A DNA stretch of 64,000 bases from Gordonia sediminis (GCA_004193205.1 RZUM01000002.1:248001-312000), one strand, 5' to 3'; positions 1 to 11,346 are shown, counted from the stretch's first letter. Program-made: numbers and translations. The notes: generated by a model from the sequence alone, not told the origin.

Positions 1-860
1 GCGAGTACGTTCTGCGTCAGTTCCGACATCGGAACCTGCGGGAAGGTCGCGGCCATCTGGGCGAGCACCGTCCGCAGGTTGTCGACCAGGCGCACCAGCA
101 CGGCACGCCGCACGGCCAGCGTGGTCACGATGGTCTGGGTGCTCGACATTGCGTCGGCGACCGAATCGCTCTGCTTCGCAGTGACATCGGCGAGTTGCTT
201 GGCGATCGAGAGCAGTTGGTCGAGTTGTGCTCCGGTCCCGGTGATGGCCGCCGTCGCGCCGGATGCCCCGGCCATCGACTCGGTCAGCGTCGACGAGCGC
301 GGCATGATCGAGTCCATCGTCTGCATCATCGAGCGCAGCGCCTCGGGGTCGATGTGGGTGGAGCTGTCGACGGCGGCGCTGGAGATGGCATCGAGGTCAT
401 ACGGCGCGGTGGTCCGGCCGAGTGGAATCGTGTTGTCCGGGCCGACCTGTCCGGAGCCACCGGGGATGATCTCCAGGTACCGCTTGCCCAGGACGGTGCG
501 CAGGCGCACGCCGGCCTGGGTCTGGTTGCCCAGCGGCTGGTCGTTGTCGAGCCGGAAGCCGACCCGGACGCGGTCACCGGCGAGCTCGATCCGTTCGACG
601 CGCCCCGCCGGCACACCGGCGACGAGCACCGGATCCGCCGTCGTGAGCCCGGAGGCGTTGCCGAGTTCGGCGGTGTATGGCGACGTGCGCGACAGGTAAC
701 TCAGCTGTGGCACGCCGACGGCGATCAGCATCAGCACCACCAGGGTGATGATGCCGGCCGATCCCAGGACGGCGGCCGACGCGCCCTGAGCACGCTTGTC
801 GGACTTGAAGACGAACTCCAAGACGCCGACGAAGACGTCGATGAGTTTGACGAGAAACAC
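1..860 (-). CDS. mceC: MCE/MlaD family protein, third mce gene of the operon (MceC-type), 3' end outside window
   Basis: Mce proteins form the periplasmic substrate-binding part of a lipid importer powered with YrbE permeases. The frame is open from a GTG at 860 to the window edge (286 codons). A GGGGG Shine-Dalgarno stretch lies about 8 bases upstream. The N-terminus has one membrane segment (about residues 27-45). It is followed by an MlaD-type domain with a VPAGRVERI stretch like the family's G-x-V-x-x-I motif, then a long helical region rich in Ser, Thr and Gln. It lies 68 bases after the preceding mce gene, in the third position normally held by mceC. The C-terminus is not visible. The family call is firm; the letter rests on order only. 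Confidence 0.85.
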   Translation of the reverse strand, partial: MFLVKLIDVFVGVLEFVFKSDKRAQGASAAVLGSAGIITLVVLMLIAVGVPQLSYLSRTSPYTAELGNASGLTTADPVLVAGVPAGRVERIELAGDRVRVGFRLDNDQPLGNQTQAGVRLRTVLGKRYLEIIPGGSGQVGPDNTIPLGRTTAPYDLDAISSAAVDSSTHIDPEALRSMMQTMDSIMPRSSTLTESMAGASGATAAITGTGAQLDQLLSIAKQLADVTAKQSDSVADAMSSTQTIVTTLAVRRAVLVRLVDNLRTVLAQMAATFPQVPMSELTQNVL

Positions 861-928
861 CTTTGTTGCCCCCTACTTTCCCAAAGGTTCGTCGTGATCG
901 ATTGCCATGTGAGTCATGCCCCCTCGCC

Positions 929-1948
929 TCACATGCAGACCGGCGAGTGCAGCGGTCCGAAGATGTTGGCCTCCACCGTGTACGCCTTGAGCGTGAAGTT
1001 GCACAGGTAGAGCATCATGAAGCCGCCGTAGCGCCCGCTCTGGTTGATCTTCTTGGCCATCACCGGGAGCTGGTCGAGGAACCCGGTGAACGCGGCGGTG
1101 TTCGGAATCCACGAGCCGGTGACGTCGCGCAGTCCGTTGAGTGTCTTGCCGAAACTGTCGCCCGACGCGGTCATCATCGACGCCAGCGCATCCACCGCCG
1201 CGTCGCCACTGTCCATCAGCGCCGCGAACTGGCCGCCGTCCCCGACGACCGCCGAGGTCAGCTGATTGAGCCCGGTGAACAGTTGCGTCATCTGTGGACT
1301 GCGTTGGTCGATCGAGGTCATGAGTTCGTTCATGTTCGTCACGAGGCGTGCGAACACCGCGCTGTTGGCGGAGAGATTCGAACCCATCGTGGCGATCTGA
1401 TCCAAGAGCAGTTGCACCGAACCCGCGCGCCCGGAGAACGTGTCGACGAACCCCCGCGCCAACTCGTTGACCTGTTTGGGATCGAGTGCGCTGAAGAGCG
1501 GTTCGAAACCGTTCATCAGGGTGGTGAGGTTGATGGGTGCCGTGGTCGCCCCCACCGGGATCGTGTTGCCCTCGCGCGGAGGCTGACCCTGCTCGCCGGG
1601 GGTCAGTGCGACATAGCGGGCACCGAGCATATCCCCGTAGCGGACCGCGGCATGGACGTTCTGCGGCAGCGGGTGGTCATCGGAGATCTTCACCTCGACC
1701 TGTGCGAGGGATGAGCCGTCGGGCTGCGCGACGAATTGCACCGACTGCACGCGCCCCACCCGGACACCGGACATGTTGACCGGGTTTCCGGCGATGAGGC
1801 CTTCGGCGTCGGTGAACTGGATCTCGTAGGTCGTGGTGGGTCCGCCGATCGGCACCCGCAATGTGTTGCTGATGAGCACGGCGGCGACGATCCCGATGAC
1901 GATGAAGCCGAGCGCCTTGACGATCGTGATCTTGGACAGTGTGGTCAT
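929..1948 (-). CDS. mceB: MCE/MlaD family protein, second mce gene (MceB-type), 339 aa
   Basis: Component of the Mce lipid-import complex, anchored in the membrane by its N-terminus and exposed outside the cytoplasm. The ATG at 1948 overlaps the stop of the upstream mce gene (ATGA), which fixes the start and shows translational coupling. The N-terminal hydrophobic segment is about residues 12-27. The MlaD domain follows at about 38-115 (FTDAEGLIAGNPV, then VRVGRVQSV). The remainder is a helical mce domain. It ends with a Cys-containing tail (NIFGPLHSPVCM), common in MceB-type members. An open frame continues upstream but lies inside mceA. Confidence 0.88.
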   Translation of the reverse strand: MTTLSKITIVKALGFIVIGIVAAVLISNTLRVPIGGPTTTYEIQFTDAEGLIAGNPVNMSGVRVGRVQSVQFVAQPDGSSLAQVEVKISDDHPLPQNVHAAVRYGDMLGARYVALTPGEQGQPPREGNTIPVGATTAPINLTTLMNGFEPLFSALDPKQVNELARGFVDTFSGRAGSVQLLLDQIATMGSNLSANSAVFARLVTNMNELMTSIDQRSPQMTQLFTGLNQLTSAVVGDGGQFAALMDSGDAAVDALASMMTASGDSFGKTLNGLRDVTGSWIPNTAAFTGFLDQLPVMAKKINQSGRYGGFMMLYLCNFTLKAYTVEANIFGPLHSPVCM

Positions 1949-3279
1949 GACACCTTCACCTCGGTTCCTCGGACCATCGGCCCGAGCATCACCACGGTGG
2001 CCGGGTTGGGTGTGTGCTGGGTTCCGGTGCCGGGCTCGCCGCCGCGGATGATCGTCTCGAGTCCGCTGAGCGCAGGCTGCTCGGTCGCGCCGTCGATGAC
2101 CGGAGGTGGTGGGGTGTACCCGGCCGGTGCGGCCGCGGGGGTCGCATCCGACGGCGGGTTCGCAATCGTGCCGTTCGGCTGGCCCGGCTGCCGGACCGGG
2201 CCCGTGCCGACGCCGGAACCGGTGCCGAAACACTGTGTGCCGCGCAGGCTTCCATAGGTCGGACAGTCGGCGGCGGTGTAGGGCATCGGTTGCGAGAAAG
2301 TGGGCACGGCGGTGATGTCGAAGCGTCCACTGGCGAACAACATGGTGCCGGCGGCACCGAACTTGTCGGCCTCCGAGAGAGTGCGCGAGATGCCACCCGG
2401 GTTGGCGGCGACGGTCTGCAGGATCGTGCCGGTGGAGTCGACGACCGTGATGAGGTTCTGGCGTTGTTCTGCCACAAACGGCGCGACCGCGCCCAGGTAG
2501 CCCGACGCCGAGGTGAAGAACGCGGCGATATCGTCCTGATGCTCGACGATGGCGGTGGAGATGCTGGTGACCGACCGCATCGTCTTCACGACATCCGGTG
2601 TCGCACGCTTCAGACTCTCCATCACACGGCGGAATTGCGGTGTGGCGTCGATGAATCGGTCCAGTGTCGCCTCGAGTTCGTGCGAGGCCTGCCACCAGTC
2701 GTCGATCATGATGCCGAGCTCGTCGCCGTTGTCGCCGATGGCGCGGCTCACCGCGGCGAGGGCCACGCTCATCTTCTCGGGCTGCACCTCGGCGAGGATG
2801 TCGGAGAGCTTGGTGAAGATGTTGTACAGGTTGATGGCGTCGGGCCCGTCGTCGACGCGGATCTCGTCGCCGTCGGAGAGGGGCTGCCCCGGTGCCGGTG
2901 TGTTCGGATCCGGCACCAGCTGCACGTAGATGTCGCCGAAGAACGTGCGCGGCAGAACTCGCATCATCACGTTCGCGGGGATGGAGCCGATGGTCGATTC
3001 GTCGATCGAGAGGTCGACGATCGACGACGTGGTTCCGGCGTCGATCTCCGAGATCTCGCCGACCTTGACACCGTGATAGCGGACCGGCGCGCCGGTGGTG
3101 ACGAGCCCGACCTGGGCCGAGACCTCAGCGTGGACAACCGGATTCGACGACAGAGAGCCCGCACTCCGGGACACCATCCACAGCGCGAATGCGAGGATGC
3201 AGGCCAGCGCGATGATGGCGCGCATCGCAAAGCCGAGTTTGGTGACCGGATCTCCCGGCAACATGGTCGACATCGTCAT
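1945..3279 (-). CDS. mceA: MCE/MlaD family protein, first mce gene (MceA-type), 444 aa
   Basis: First substrate-binding subunit of the Mce importer. The ATG at 3279 overlaps the yrbEB stop (ATGA). An N-terminal membrane segment at about residues 16-37 is followed by an MlaD domain (APVRYHGVKVGEI at about 77-89). Then comes a long helical region and a Pro/Gly/Thr-rich tail of roughly 80 residues after CFGTGSGVG. The extended, disordered Pro-rich tail and its position directly after yrbEB are typical of MceA-type proteins. Coupled translation with both neighbours implies fixed complex stoichiometry. The lipid substrate cannot be told from sequence. Confidence 0.88.
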   Translation of the reverse strand: MTMSTMLPGDPVTKLGFAMRAIIALACILAFALWMVSRSAGSLSSNPVVHAEVSAQVGLVTTGAPVRYHGVKVGEISEIDAGTTSSIVDLSIDESTIGSIPANVMMRVLPRTFFGDIYVQLVPDPNTPAPGQPLSDGDEIRVDDGPDAINLYNIFTKLSDILAEVQPEKMSVALAAVSRAIGDNGDELGIMIDDWWQASHELEATLDRFIDATPQFRRVMESLKRATPDVVKTMRSVTSISTAIVEHQDDIAAFFTSASGYLGAVAPFVAEQRQNLITVVDSTGTILQTVAANPGGISRTLSEADKFGAAGTMLFASGRFDITAVPTFSQPMPYTAADCPTYGSLRGTQCFGTGSGVGTGPVRQPGQPNGTIANPPSDATPAAAPAGYTPPPPVIDGATEQPALSGLETIIRGGEPGTGTQHTPNPATVVMLGPMVRGTEVKVS

Positions 3280-4136
3280 ATCCCCATTCCCGGCACCTGC
3301 GGAACCAGTCCCCAGAGGCCGAAGGTGAAGATGACGTCGAAGATGCCGATCGCCAGGATCGAGGTGCGCAACGCCCGTCCGGCGGCCTGGCCGACACCCT
3401 CGGGGCCGCCGCCGGCGAAGTAGCCGTACGAGCAGTGCACGAGGGTCACGATCGCCGCGAAGACAACGGCTTTCGTCGCCGAGTAGACGAGATCCGTTGG
3501 GGTCAGAGCGAGATGGAAGAAGTAGTCGTAGGTACCCGACGATTCGCCGTTGTACCAGACGACGACCAGCCGGGTGGCGATGTAGCTGGCCAGCAGGCCG
3601 ATCATGTAGATCGGCAGGATGCACACCATCGCCGCGATCATTCGGGTGGTGGCCAGAAACGGGATCGAGCGGATCGCCATCACGTCGAGCGCGGCGATCT
3701 CGTCGGAGATCCGCATCGCACCCACCTGCGCGGTGAATCCGGTTCCGACCTTCGCCGCCAGGGCGATCGCCACCACCACCGGCGCGAGCTCGCGGGTGTT
3801 CGCGATCGCCGACAGCATCCCGGAAAGCGATGTCATACCGACGAGTTGGAGACCGCGGTAGGTCTCCACCCCGAGCATCATCGCCGCGGCCAGCGACATC
3901 GCCAGCACGATGCCCAGGGTTCCGCCGCCCGACAGTAGTGACTTGCTGCCGAAGGTGACCTCGGCGATCTGGTTGAGAACGTGTTTGCGGTAGTGCACGA
4001 GCGTGAACGGCACGGCGAGGACCGCGCGGACCACAAAGGTCACGTATTCGCCCAGTCGGACCAAACCTGCGACGAAGCCGTCGACGCGACGGTGATAGGA
4101 GCGTCGGGCCCGGAGTGTGACGTCTGCGGACACCAT
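3276..4136 (-). CDS. yrbEB: YrbE/MlaE-family ABC permease B of the mce system, 286 aa
   Basis: Integral-membrane permease of the Mce importer, expected to pair with YrbEA and with an MceG-type ATPase encoded elsewhere. The ATG at 4136 shares a base with the yrbEA stop (TGATG), so the two are coupled. It has about six hydrophobic segments. The conserved MlaE signature is visible as AKVGTGFTAQVGAMRISDE, followed by EIAALDVMAIRSIPFLATTR. The length is normal for the family. An amphipathic N-terminus precedes the first membrane segment, as in other YrbE proteins. No ATPase gene lies in the visible part of the operon, which is normal for mce loci. Confidence 0.92.
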   Translation of the reverse strand: MVSADVTLRARRSYHRRVDGFVAGLVRLGEYVTFVVRAVLAVPFTLVHYRKHVLNQIAEVTFGSKSLLSGGGTLGIVLAMSLAAAMMLGVETYRGLQLVGMTSLSGMLSAIANTRELAPVVVAIALAAKVGTGFTAQVGAMRISDEIAALDVMAIRSIPFLATTRMIAAMVCILPIYMIGLLASYIATRLVVVWYNGESSGTYDYFFHLALTPTDLVYSATKAVVFAAIVTLVHCSYGYFAGGGPEGVGQAAGRALRTSILAIGIFDVIFTFGLWGLVPQVPGMGI

Positions 4137-4945
4137 CAGTACGCCCCCACGGCCGGCACGATCACGGTGTAGAGCTGCGACAGGATGGTGTTGAAGACGA
4201 ACACCAGCGCGAAGGCGATGACCACGGCCTCGTTGACCGCGTCGGCCACCCCGCGCGGCCCGCCGCGGGCGTGTAATCCCTTGAAACAGGCCACGATCGT
4301 GGACAGCAGGGCGAACATCGCGGCCTTCACGAGGGCCATCACGAAGTCCGACATCCGGCCGTACTGGCTGAAGGTCGACATGAACGCGCCGGCCGGCAGA
4401 TGCTGGATGTAGATGTGGTAGAGGTAGCACGCCCCGACGCCGGTGACGGTGATCAGTGAACACAGCACCAGCGAGACGATGATCCCGGCGGCGATCCGCG
4501 GCGCGACGAGCCGCTCGATCACGTTGAGCCCCATGACTTCCATCGCATCGACCTCTTCACGGATCTTGCGGGAGCCGAGGTCGGTGCAGATCGCCGAACC
4601 GGCGACACCGGCCATCATCAGCGCGCACACCAGCGCGGAGGCCTGACCCACGATGATAAAGGCGACGACCGCGCCCGAATATCCGCCCGCACCGATGCGT
4701 CCGGCGAGTTCACCCACCGACACGGCGATGAACACGCCGACGGGGATCATCAGCAGCAGTGACGGTCCGGTGCTGACCCGTCCGATGAACACGATCTGAT
4801 TGACGGTCTCGGCGATCGACAGGCGCCGTCGGAAGGTGGCCACCACCAGTGCGCCGACGGCCTGCAACGCGAATCCGAGCGTGTGCCCGGCCTCGTTGGC
4901 GAGGTCGCGAAGCGGCCCTTTCGGAGCCGGCAACTCAAATGCCAC
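4136..4945 (-). CDS. yrbEA: YrbE/MlaE-family ABC permease A of the mce system, 269 aa
   Basis: First gene of the mce operon and partner permease to YrbEB. It begins at GTG 4945, with GGGGG about 8 bases upstream. It has five to six membrane segments. The MlaE signature appears as VAGSAICTDLGSRKIREEVDAM, broken here as AICTDLGSRKIREE then VDAMEVMGLN. The 237-base region upstream is shared with the divergent PhzF-like gene. No dedicated regulator gene is adjacent. The family call is secure; the cargo (fatty acid, mycolate or sterol) is unknown. Confidence 0.92.
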   Translation of the reverse strand: MAFELPAPKGPLRDLANEAGHTLGFALQAVGALVVATFRRRLSIAETVNQIVFIGRVSTGPSLLLMIPVGVFIAVSVGELAGRIGAGGYSGAVVAFIIVGQASALVCALMMAGVAGSAICTDLGSRKIREEVDAMEVMGLNVIERLVAPRIAAGIIVSLVLCSLITVTGVGACYLYHIYIQHLPAGAFMSTFSQYGRMSDFVMALVKAAMFALLSTIVACFKGLHARGGPRGVADAVNEAVVIAFALVFVFNTILSQLYTVIVPAVGAY

Positions 4946-5182
4946 TGCTCATTCCCCCGTCCCCGATGCGCGCCCCCCCGGCGTGATCACAGTCACCCCG
5001 ACCGTGACTGTGATCTGCATCGCAATGGAACGTACCGTATCAGGTCACATATATGAAATCAGAAACTTCATCGAAAACGGCCGCGCATCCGTGGGGTGCT
5101 TCTGAGGGGTGACGGTGCCGGGCGCACAGGCTTCGGCGTAAACCGCTTGCCCGGTGCGGTTGCCGCCAACCAAGATGGTGTG
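4946..5182. promoter_or_regulatory. Divergent intergenic region of mce operon and phzF-like gene, with AT-rich imperfect palindrome
   Basis: The 237-base gap holds the only candidate promoters for the mce operon. A markedly AT-rich stretch at 5045-5075 contains ATGAA...TTCAT arms (5053-5057 and 5067-5071, nine bases apart). It could be an operator or part of a promoter. I see no clear -35/-10 pair and do not assign a regulator. Confidence 0.35.
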
Positions 5183-6025
5183 ATGACCAGACGTTTCGCG
5201 CAGGTAGATGTCTTCTCCTCAAAGCCCGTGGCGGGCAATCCCGTTGCCGTCGTCGTCGATGCCGAGGGCCTGTCCGGCGAGCGGATGGCCGCCTTCGCCA
5301 GGTGGACCAACCTGTCGGAGACCACGTTCGTGCTGCCGCCGACGATTCCGGAGGCCGACTACCGGCTGCGGATCTTCACCCCGGGCGGCGAACTGCCGTT
5401 CGCGGGTCACCCGACCCTCGGCTCGGCGCACGCCTGGCTGGAGGCCGGTGGCACGCCGAAGGGTGAGCGGATCGTCCAGGAGTGCGGTGTCGGACCGGTC
5501 GCGATCCGCCGCGACGGGGCACGGCTGGCGTTCGCGGCGCCGCCGCTGTTGCGGTCAGGGCCCGTCGATGCCGCGACAGTCGCCGAGATCGTGGCGGCCC
5601 TGGGCCTGCACCCCGGCGAAGTGGTCACCGGCGAGTGGGTGGTGAACGGTCCGCATTGGCTGGTCCTGATGTTGACGTCGGCGCACCGTGTAATCGAGGT
5701 CGAACCCGACTTCGCGGCGCTCGGCCAGTACGAGGTCGGTCTCCTCGCGCCCTATCCGGAGGGGCTGCCCGGTGAACCGGACGTCGGTTATGAGGTACGG
5801 GCCTTCGCGCCCGGCCTGGGAGTTGCCGAGGATCCGGTCACCGGCAGCCTCAATGCGGGGATCGCCGCGTGGCTGCGCGGCAGCGGTCAGGCCCCCGCGT
5901 CCTATGTCGCGGCCCAGGGCACGGCGCTCGGGCGGGCGGGACGTGTGCACATCGTCGACGACGGCACCGACATCTGGGTGGGGGGTGCGGCCACCACGGT
6001 CATCGCTGGCACAGTGGTGCTGTGA
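5183..6025 (+). CDS. PhzF family isomerase/epimerase-like protein, 280 aa
   Basis: PhzF-family proteins share the diaminopimelate epimerase fold, and their reactions are mostly unknown. The start chosen is ATG 5183, where family homology begins (TRRFAQVDVFSSKPVAGNPVAV); the open frame begins earlier, at 5096. Family landmarks are the N-terminal GNPVAVV segment, the acidic residue in the NLSETTFVL motif, FTPGGELPFAGHPTLG (GHPT motif) and EDPVTGSLNAG near the C-terminus. Its stop overlaps the GTG of tatD (GTGA), so the two are likely cotranscribed. Substrate unknown. Confidence 0.88.
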   Translation: MTRRFAQVDVFSSKPVAGNPVAVVVDAEGLSGERMAAFARWTNLSETTFVLPPTIPEADYRLRIFTPGGELPFAGHPTLGSAHAWLEAGGTPKGERIVQECGVGPVAIRRDGARLAFAAPPLLRSGPVDAATVAEIVAALGLHPGEVVTGEWVVNGPHWLVLMLTSAHRVIEVEPDFAALGQYEVGLLAPYPEGLPGEPDVGYEVRAFAPGLGVAEDPVTGSLNAGIAAWLRGSGQAPASYVAAQGTALGRAGRVHIVDDGTDIWVGGAATTVIAGTVVL

Positions 6026-6924
6026 GCCAGACTCCTGCAGGGGTGGATACCGACCGCGCCGAAACCGAGAGCAACAAGGCCGCGCGCAAGCGTCGTCGTC
6101 GGGAACCGCCGCCGGACCCGACACCGCTCCCCGGGCTCGTCGACGCCCACACGCACCTCGCCGCCTGCGGCGGGCGTGACGCCGACACGGTGCGGTCGAT
6201 CCTCGACCACGCCGAGCGGGTCGGCGTCGCGCAGGTGATCACGGTCGCCGACGACATCGTCGACGCCCGGTGGGCCGTGGCGGCCGCACGCTGGGACGCG
6301 CGGGCCTTCGCGGCCGTGGCCCTGCATCCGATGCACGCGGGCGAGCTCGACGACGCGGCAAAGGTCGAGCTCGAACAGATGGTGGCGGACCCACGTGTCG
6401 TCGCGGTCGGGGAGACCGGCCTGGACTACTACTGGCCTGGCAAGTCGGAGTCGTGCGCGAGCCCCGACGTACAGGTCGAGGCCTTCCGGTGGCACATCGA
6501 CCTGGCCAAGCGCGTCGACAAGCCGCTGATGATCCACAACCGTGAGGCCGACCGTGACCTGCTGGACATCCTGGCGTCCGAGACGGCGCCGGAGACCGTG
6601 ATCATGCATTGCTTCTCCGGTGATCAAAACGTTGCACGGGAATGTGTCGATCGGGGCTACCTGCTGAGCTTCGCCGGCACTGTCAGCTTCTCCAATGCCA
6701 CGGAATTGCGCGCCGCGGCGCAGCTGGTGCCCGACGCGCAGATCCTGGCGGAGACCGACGCGCCCTTCTTGACGCCACATCCCTATCGTGGCCAGCCAAA
6801 TCAGTCGTACTGCCTGCCGTATACGGCTCGCGCCCTGGCCGCGGTGCGTGGTGTCGACGATGCCGAGATGGCCCGAATTCTGGGGGAAAACGCGCGGCGC
6901 GCGTACCGGCTGCCTTTGCAGTAA
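6022..6924 (+). CDS. tatD: TatD-family metal-dependent hydrolase/DNase, 300 aa
   Basis: Cytoplasmic metallohydrolase of the TatD family; members have 3'-5' exonuclease activity. GTG 6022 overlaps the PhzF stop. An unusually basic N-terminal stretch (KAARKRRRREPP, residues 15-26) precedes the barrel. Metal-binding motifs are DAHTHL, then VGETGLDYYW, HNREAD, MHCFSG and ETDAPFLTPHP, so the active-site set is complete. It stands directly upstream of rpfB, as in mycobacteria. It is separated from rpfB by 133 bases, which leaves room for a separate rpfB promoter. Confidence 0.93.
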   Translation: MSQTPAGVDTDRAETESNKAARKRRRREPPPDPTPLPGLVDAHTHLAACGGRDADTVRSILDHAERVGVAQVITVADDIVDARWAVAAARWDARAFAAVALHPMHAGELDDAAKVELEQMVADPRVVAVGETGLDYYWPGKSESCASPDVQVEAFRWHIDLAKRVDKPLMIHNREADRDLLDILASETAPETVIMHCFSGDQNVARECVDRGYLLSFAGTVSFSNATELRAAAQLVPDAQILAETDAPFLTPHPYRGQPNQSYCLPYTARALAAVRGVDDAEMARILGENARRAYRLPLQ

Positions 6925-6994
6925 TCACGCCTGTTCGTTATCGTATTGTGATCCCGCTGCTGGGGGAGTGGTTGCGGCCTTGATCGGTCTGTGA

Positions 6995-9039
<2,045 letters not shown>

Positions 9040-9053
9040 CCGAGAGGACGACG

Positions 9054-9611
9054 ATGGGCGAGGTCGCCGACCTGTGGACGGCGCGGCTGCATCTCCGGCA
9101 GCCGACCGACGCCGACATCGGCCCGATCTTCGACGCCTGCCAGGACCCGGACATCCAGCGCTTCACCCTCGTGCCCGCGCCGTACACGCGTGACGATGCC
9201 GAGTTCTTCGTGCAGGTTGTGGCGACCGCGGACCGGTCGTATGTCTGGGTTATCCGGACTCGTGACTCCGACGAGTTCGTCGGCGTTGTCGGGTTCAAGG
9301 ACGGCGAGCAGGGGGCGGCGATCGGTTACTGGTGCGCGGTGGCCCAGCGTGGGCGCGGATACCTGGGCGAAGCGGTGAGCGCAGTCATCGAGCACGGATT
9401 CGGAGCACTCGGCATCGACCCGATCAGCTGGAGCGCGCTGGTCGACAACAGCGTGTCGGCACGATTGGCCTCTGCTGCGGGATTCCGCTACACCGGCCGA
9501 CAGATCGAGACGGTTCGCGGTATCGGCATCGACGTCCATACCGCGCTGCTGCGTGCCACCGATTCGAGAGAACCATGTCGCTGGCCCGATGACGTGACCG
9601 GGCGAGGATGA
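9054..9611 (+). CDS. GNAT family N-acetyltransferase (RimJ/RimL-like), 185 aa
   Basis: Predicted acetyl-CoA-dependent acyltransferase of the RimJ/RimL class. It opens with LWTARLHLRQPTDADIGPI. The acetyl-CoA loop is visible in AVAQRGRGYLGEAVSAV, followed by the late motif NSVSARLASAAGFRYTG. It starts 14 bases after ksgA with a GAGAGGACG purine stretch upstream, so it is probably read from the rpfB-ksgA transcript. In M. tuberculosis ispE follows ksgA directly, so this gene is an insertion relative to that order. Substrate (small molecule or ribosomal protein) unknown. Confidence 0.85.
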   Translation: MGEVADLWTARLHLRQPTDADIGPIFDACQDPDIQRFTLVPAPYTRDDAEFFVQVVATADRSYVWVIRTRDSDEFVGVVGFKDGEQGAAIGYWCAVAQRGRGYLGEAVSAVIEHGFGALGIDPISWSALVDNSVSARLASAAGFRYTGRQIETVRGIGIDVHTALLRATDSREPCRWPDDVTGRG

Positions 9612-9654
9612 CCACATCGGCGCATTCCGATCCGCCGCCACCCGAACCGTCCAT

Positions 9655-9669
9655 TACGCTGAATTCTTG
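9655..9669 (+). promoter_or_regulatory. Candidate leaderless promoter of ispE (-10 TACGCT)
   Basis: TACGCT at 9655-9660 fits the actinobacterial -10 form TAnnnT and ends eight bases before GTG 9669. There is no Shine-Dalgarno sequence between them. Transcription would begin at or next to the start codon. No clear -35 box is seen. Confidence 0.45.
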
Positions 9670-10604
9670 TGTCTCGAGCCTCGCTGTCGGTGGTGTCCGA
9701 CGCGGTCACCGTCCGCGTCCCGGCCAAGGTGAACCTGTACCTGGCCGTCGGGCCGTTACGTGATGACGGCTACCACGACCTCATGACGGTGTTCCAGGCG
9801 CTGTCGCTCTACGACGAGGTACGCGTGAGTCCGGCCACCGAACTGCGGGTGACCACCACCGGCGAGGGCGCCGCCGAAGTCCCCGCCGACGGCACCAATC
9901 TCGCGGCGCGGGCGGTCACCGAGGTGGCGCGGCGGGCCGGACGGTCACCCAGGGTGGCGATCGACGTGACCAAGCGGATACCGGTGGCGGGCGGCATGGC
10001 CGGCGGCAGCGCCGACGCGGCGGGCGCGCTGGTGGGGGTGGTCAACCTCTGGGGCCTCGACCTCGACCGCGATCAACAGTCCGAGATCGCCGCGGGACTC
10101 GGCAGCGACGTCCCGTTCGCACTGCACGGCGGTACCGCGCTGGGAACCGGTCGCGGTGAGCAACTCATGCCCATCCTGGCGCGCGGCGAATTCCACTGGG
10201 TGCTGGCGTTGTCCAAGACGGGACTGTCCACGCCGGCCGTCTATCGGGAACTGGACAGGTTGCGCCACACGAGATCCGAGACCGACATCGAGATCGATCG
10301 GCCCGATGCGCTGATGGCCGCCCTGACCTCGGGTGATCCGCGGGTCGTCGCCCCGTTGCTCCGCAACGATCTGCAGGCCGCGGCGCTGAGCCTGCAGCCG
10401 GCACTGCGGCGGACACTGCGGGCCGGCGTCGACGCGGGTGCCCTGAACGGGATCGTGTCCGGCTCGGGACCGACGTGCGTGTTCCTGTGCGCCGACGAGG
10501 CTGCCGCGGTCAACGTCGCGGCGGAACTGTCGGGCGCCGGGGTCGCGCGGGCGGTGCGGACGGCGAGCGGACCCGTGCCGGGGGCGCGGGTCGTCGAGGA
10601 GTGA
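9669..10604 (+). CDS. ispE: 4-diphosphocytidyl-2-C-methyl-D-erythritol kinase, 311 aa
   Basis: GHMP kinase of the MEP isoprenoid pathway; it phosphorylates CDP-methylerythritol. Visible motifs are the N-terminal [14 protein letters not shown] with its catalytic Lys, the ATP-binding [17 protein letters not shown], the [10 protein letters not shown] segment with the catalytic Asp, and [13 protein letters not shown] near the C-terminus. GTG 9669 is taken as the start because a -10 box lies just upstream; later GTG codons are possible. The position after ksgA matches the mycobacterial order. It converges on the GH25 gene with a 4-base gap. Confidence 0.95.
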   Translation: MSRASLSVVSDAVTVRVPAKVNLYLAVGPLRDDGYHDLMTVFQALSLYDEVRVSPATELRVTTTGEGAAEVPADGTNLAARAVTEVARRAGRSPRVAIDVTKRIPVAGGMAGGSADAAGALVGVVNLWGLDLDRDQQSEIAAGLGSDVPFALHGGTALGTGRGEQLMPILARGEFHWVLALSKTGLSTPAVYRELDRLRHTRSETDIEIDRPDALMAALTSGDPRVVAPLLRNDLQAAALSLQPALRRTLRAGVDAGALNGIVSGSGPTCVFLCADEAAAVNVAAELSGAGVARAVRTASGPVPGARVVEE

Positions 10605-10608
10605 GACG

Positions 10609-11346
10609 TCAGCTGCCGAAGATGTTGATCGCGTTGCCGTAGGCACGCAGCGAGGCGATCGACCCGTTGTAGCGGTTGAGGTCGACGCGCGTGGAGACAC
10701 CGGGCAGCCACCCCGAATCGGTGAACTGCCAGAATGTCCAGGTCCGCCAACCGCCGCGGGGCATCTGGGGTGCCGACCGGCCGTTGTAGGACGCGATCCA
10801 CAGGGGATGATCGGCGAACTCGCGGGTCGCGCCCATCGCGGAGTTCCAGAAGTTCGGATAGGTGTAGAGGATCGTCTTGCGGCCGGTGAGGGGTTCGAGG
10901 ACGGCGAAGAACTCGCGCACCCAGGCCGACAGAGCCCGCGGTCCCAGACCGCCGGTGTGCTCGAGGTCGAGGACCGGCGGCAGATCGAGGATGCCGTTCT
11001 GCCCGAGCACGATCGTGGCGTAGAAGAGGGCCTGTCGGGCGGCCGACCTGCTGGGGTCGGCGTAGTGATAGGTGCCGCGGATGAGACCGGCGGCCCGCAT
11101 GGCCAGGCTGTCGGGGATGAAGTGCGGATTGACATACCAGGTGGATTCGGTGGCCTTCACCATCGCGAGTTGCTGGCCGGAGGCGCGTACGGCGAACCAG
11201 TTGATCGGGGCGTTGCCCGGGTGCTGGTGGCTGGAGACATCGGGTCCGACCTGCGGTGCGGCGGCCGCCGGAGCCACCACGGTCGCGCCGGTCACACCGA
11301 GTGTTCCGGCGATCACAGCCGTCACGATGGTTCGTCGCAGCACCAT
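10609..11346 (-). CDS. Secreted glycoside hydrolase family 25 (lysozyme-like) protein, 245 aa
   Basis: Predicted exported muramidase-type hydrolase acting on peptidoglycan. ATG 11346 has GGAG at the right distance and opens a signal peptide (MVLRRTIVTAVIAGTLGV, cleavage likely after APAAAA). The GH25 fold is indicated by GPDVSSHQHPG (first Asp), AMVKATES, GTYHYADP, VLDLEHTGG (Asp/Glu pair), TILYTYPNFW and WTFWQFTDSG. All expected acidic active-site positions are present. It is divergent from the ABC-F gene and convergent with ispE, so it is probably monocistronic. Confidence 0.88.
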   Translation of the reverse strand: MVLRRTIVTAVIAGTLGVTGATVVAPAAAAPQVGPDVSSHQHPGNAPINWFAVRASGQQLAMVKATESTWYVNPHFIPDSLAMRAAGLIRGTYHYADPSRSAARQALFYATIVLGQNGILDLPPVLDLEHTGGLGPRALSAWVREFFAVLEPLTGRKTILYTYPNFWNSAMGATREFADHPLWIASYNGRSAPQMPRGGWRTWTFWQFTDSGWLPGVSTRVDLNRYNGSIASLRAYGNAINIFGS

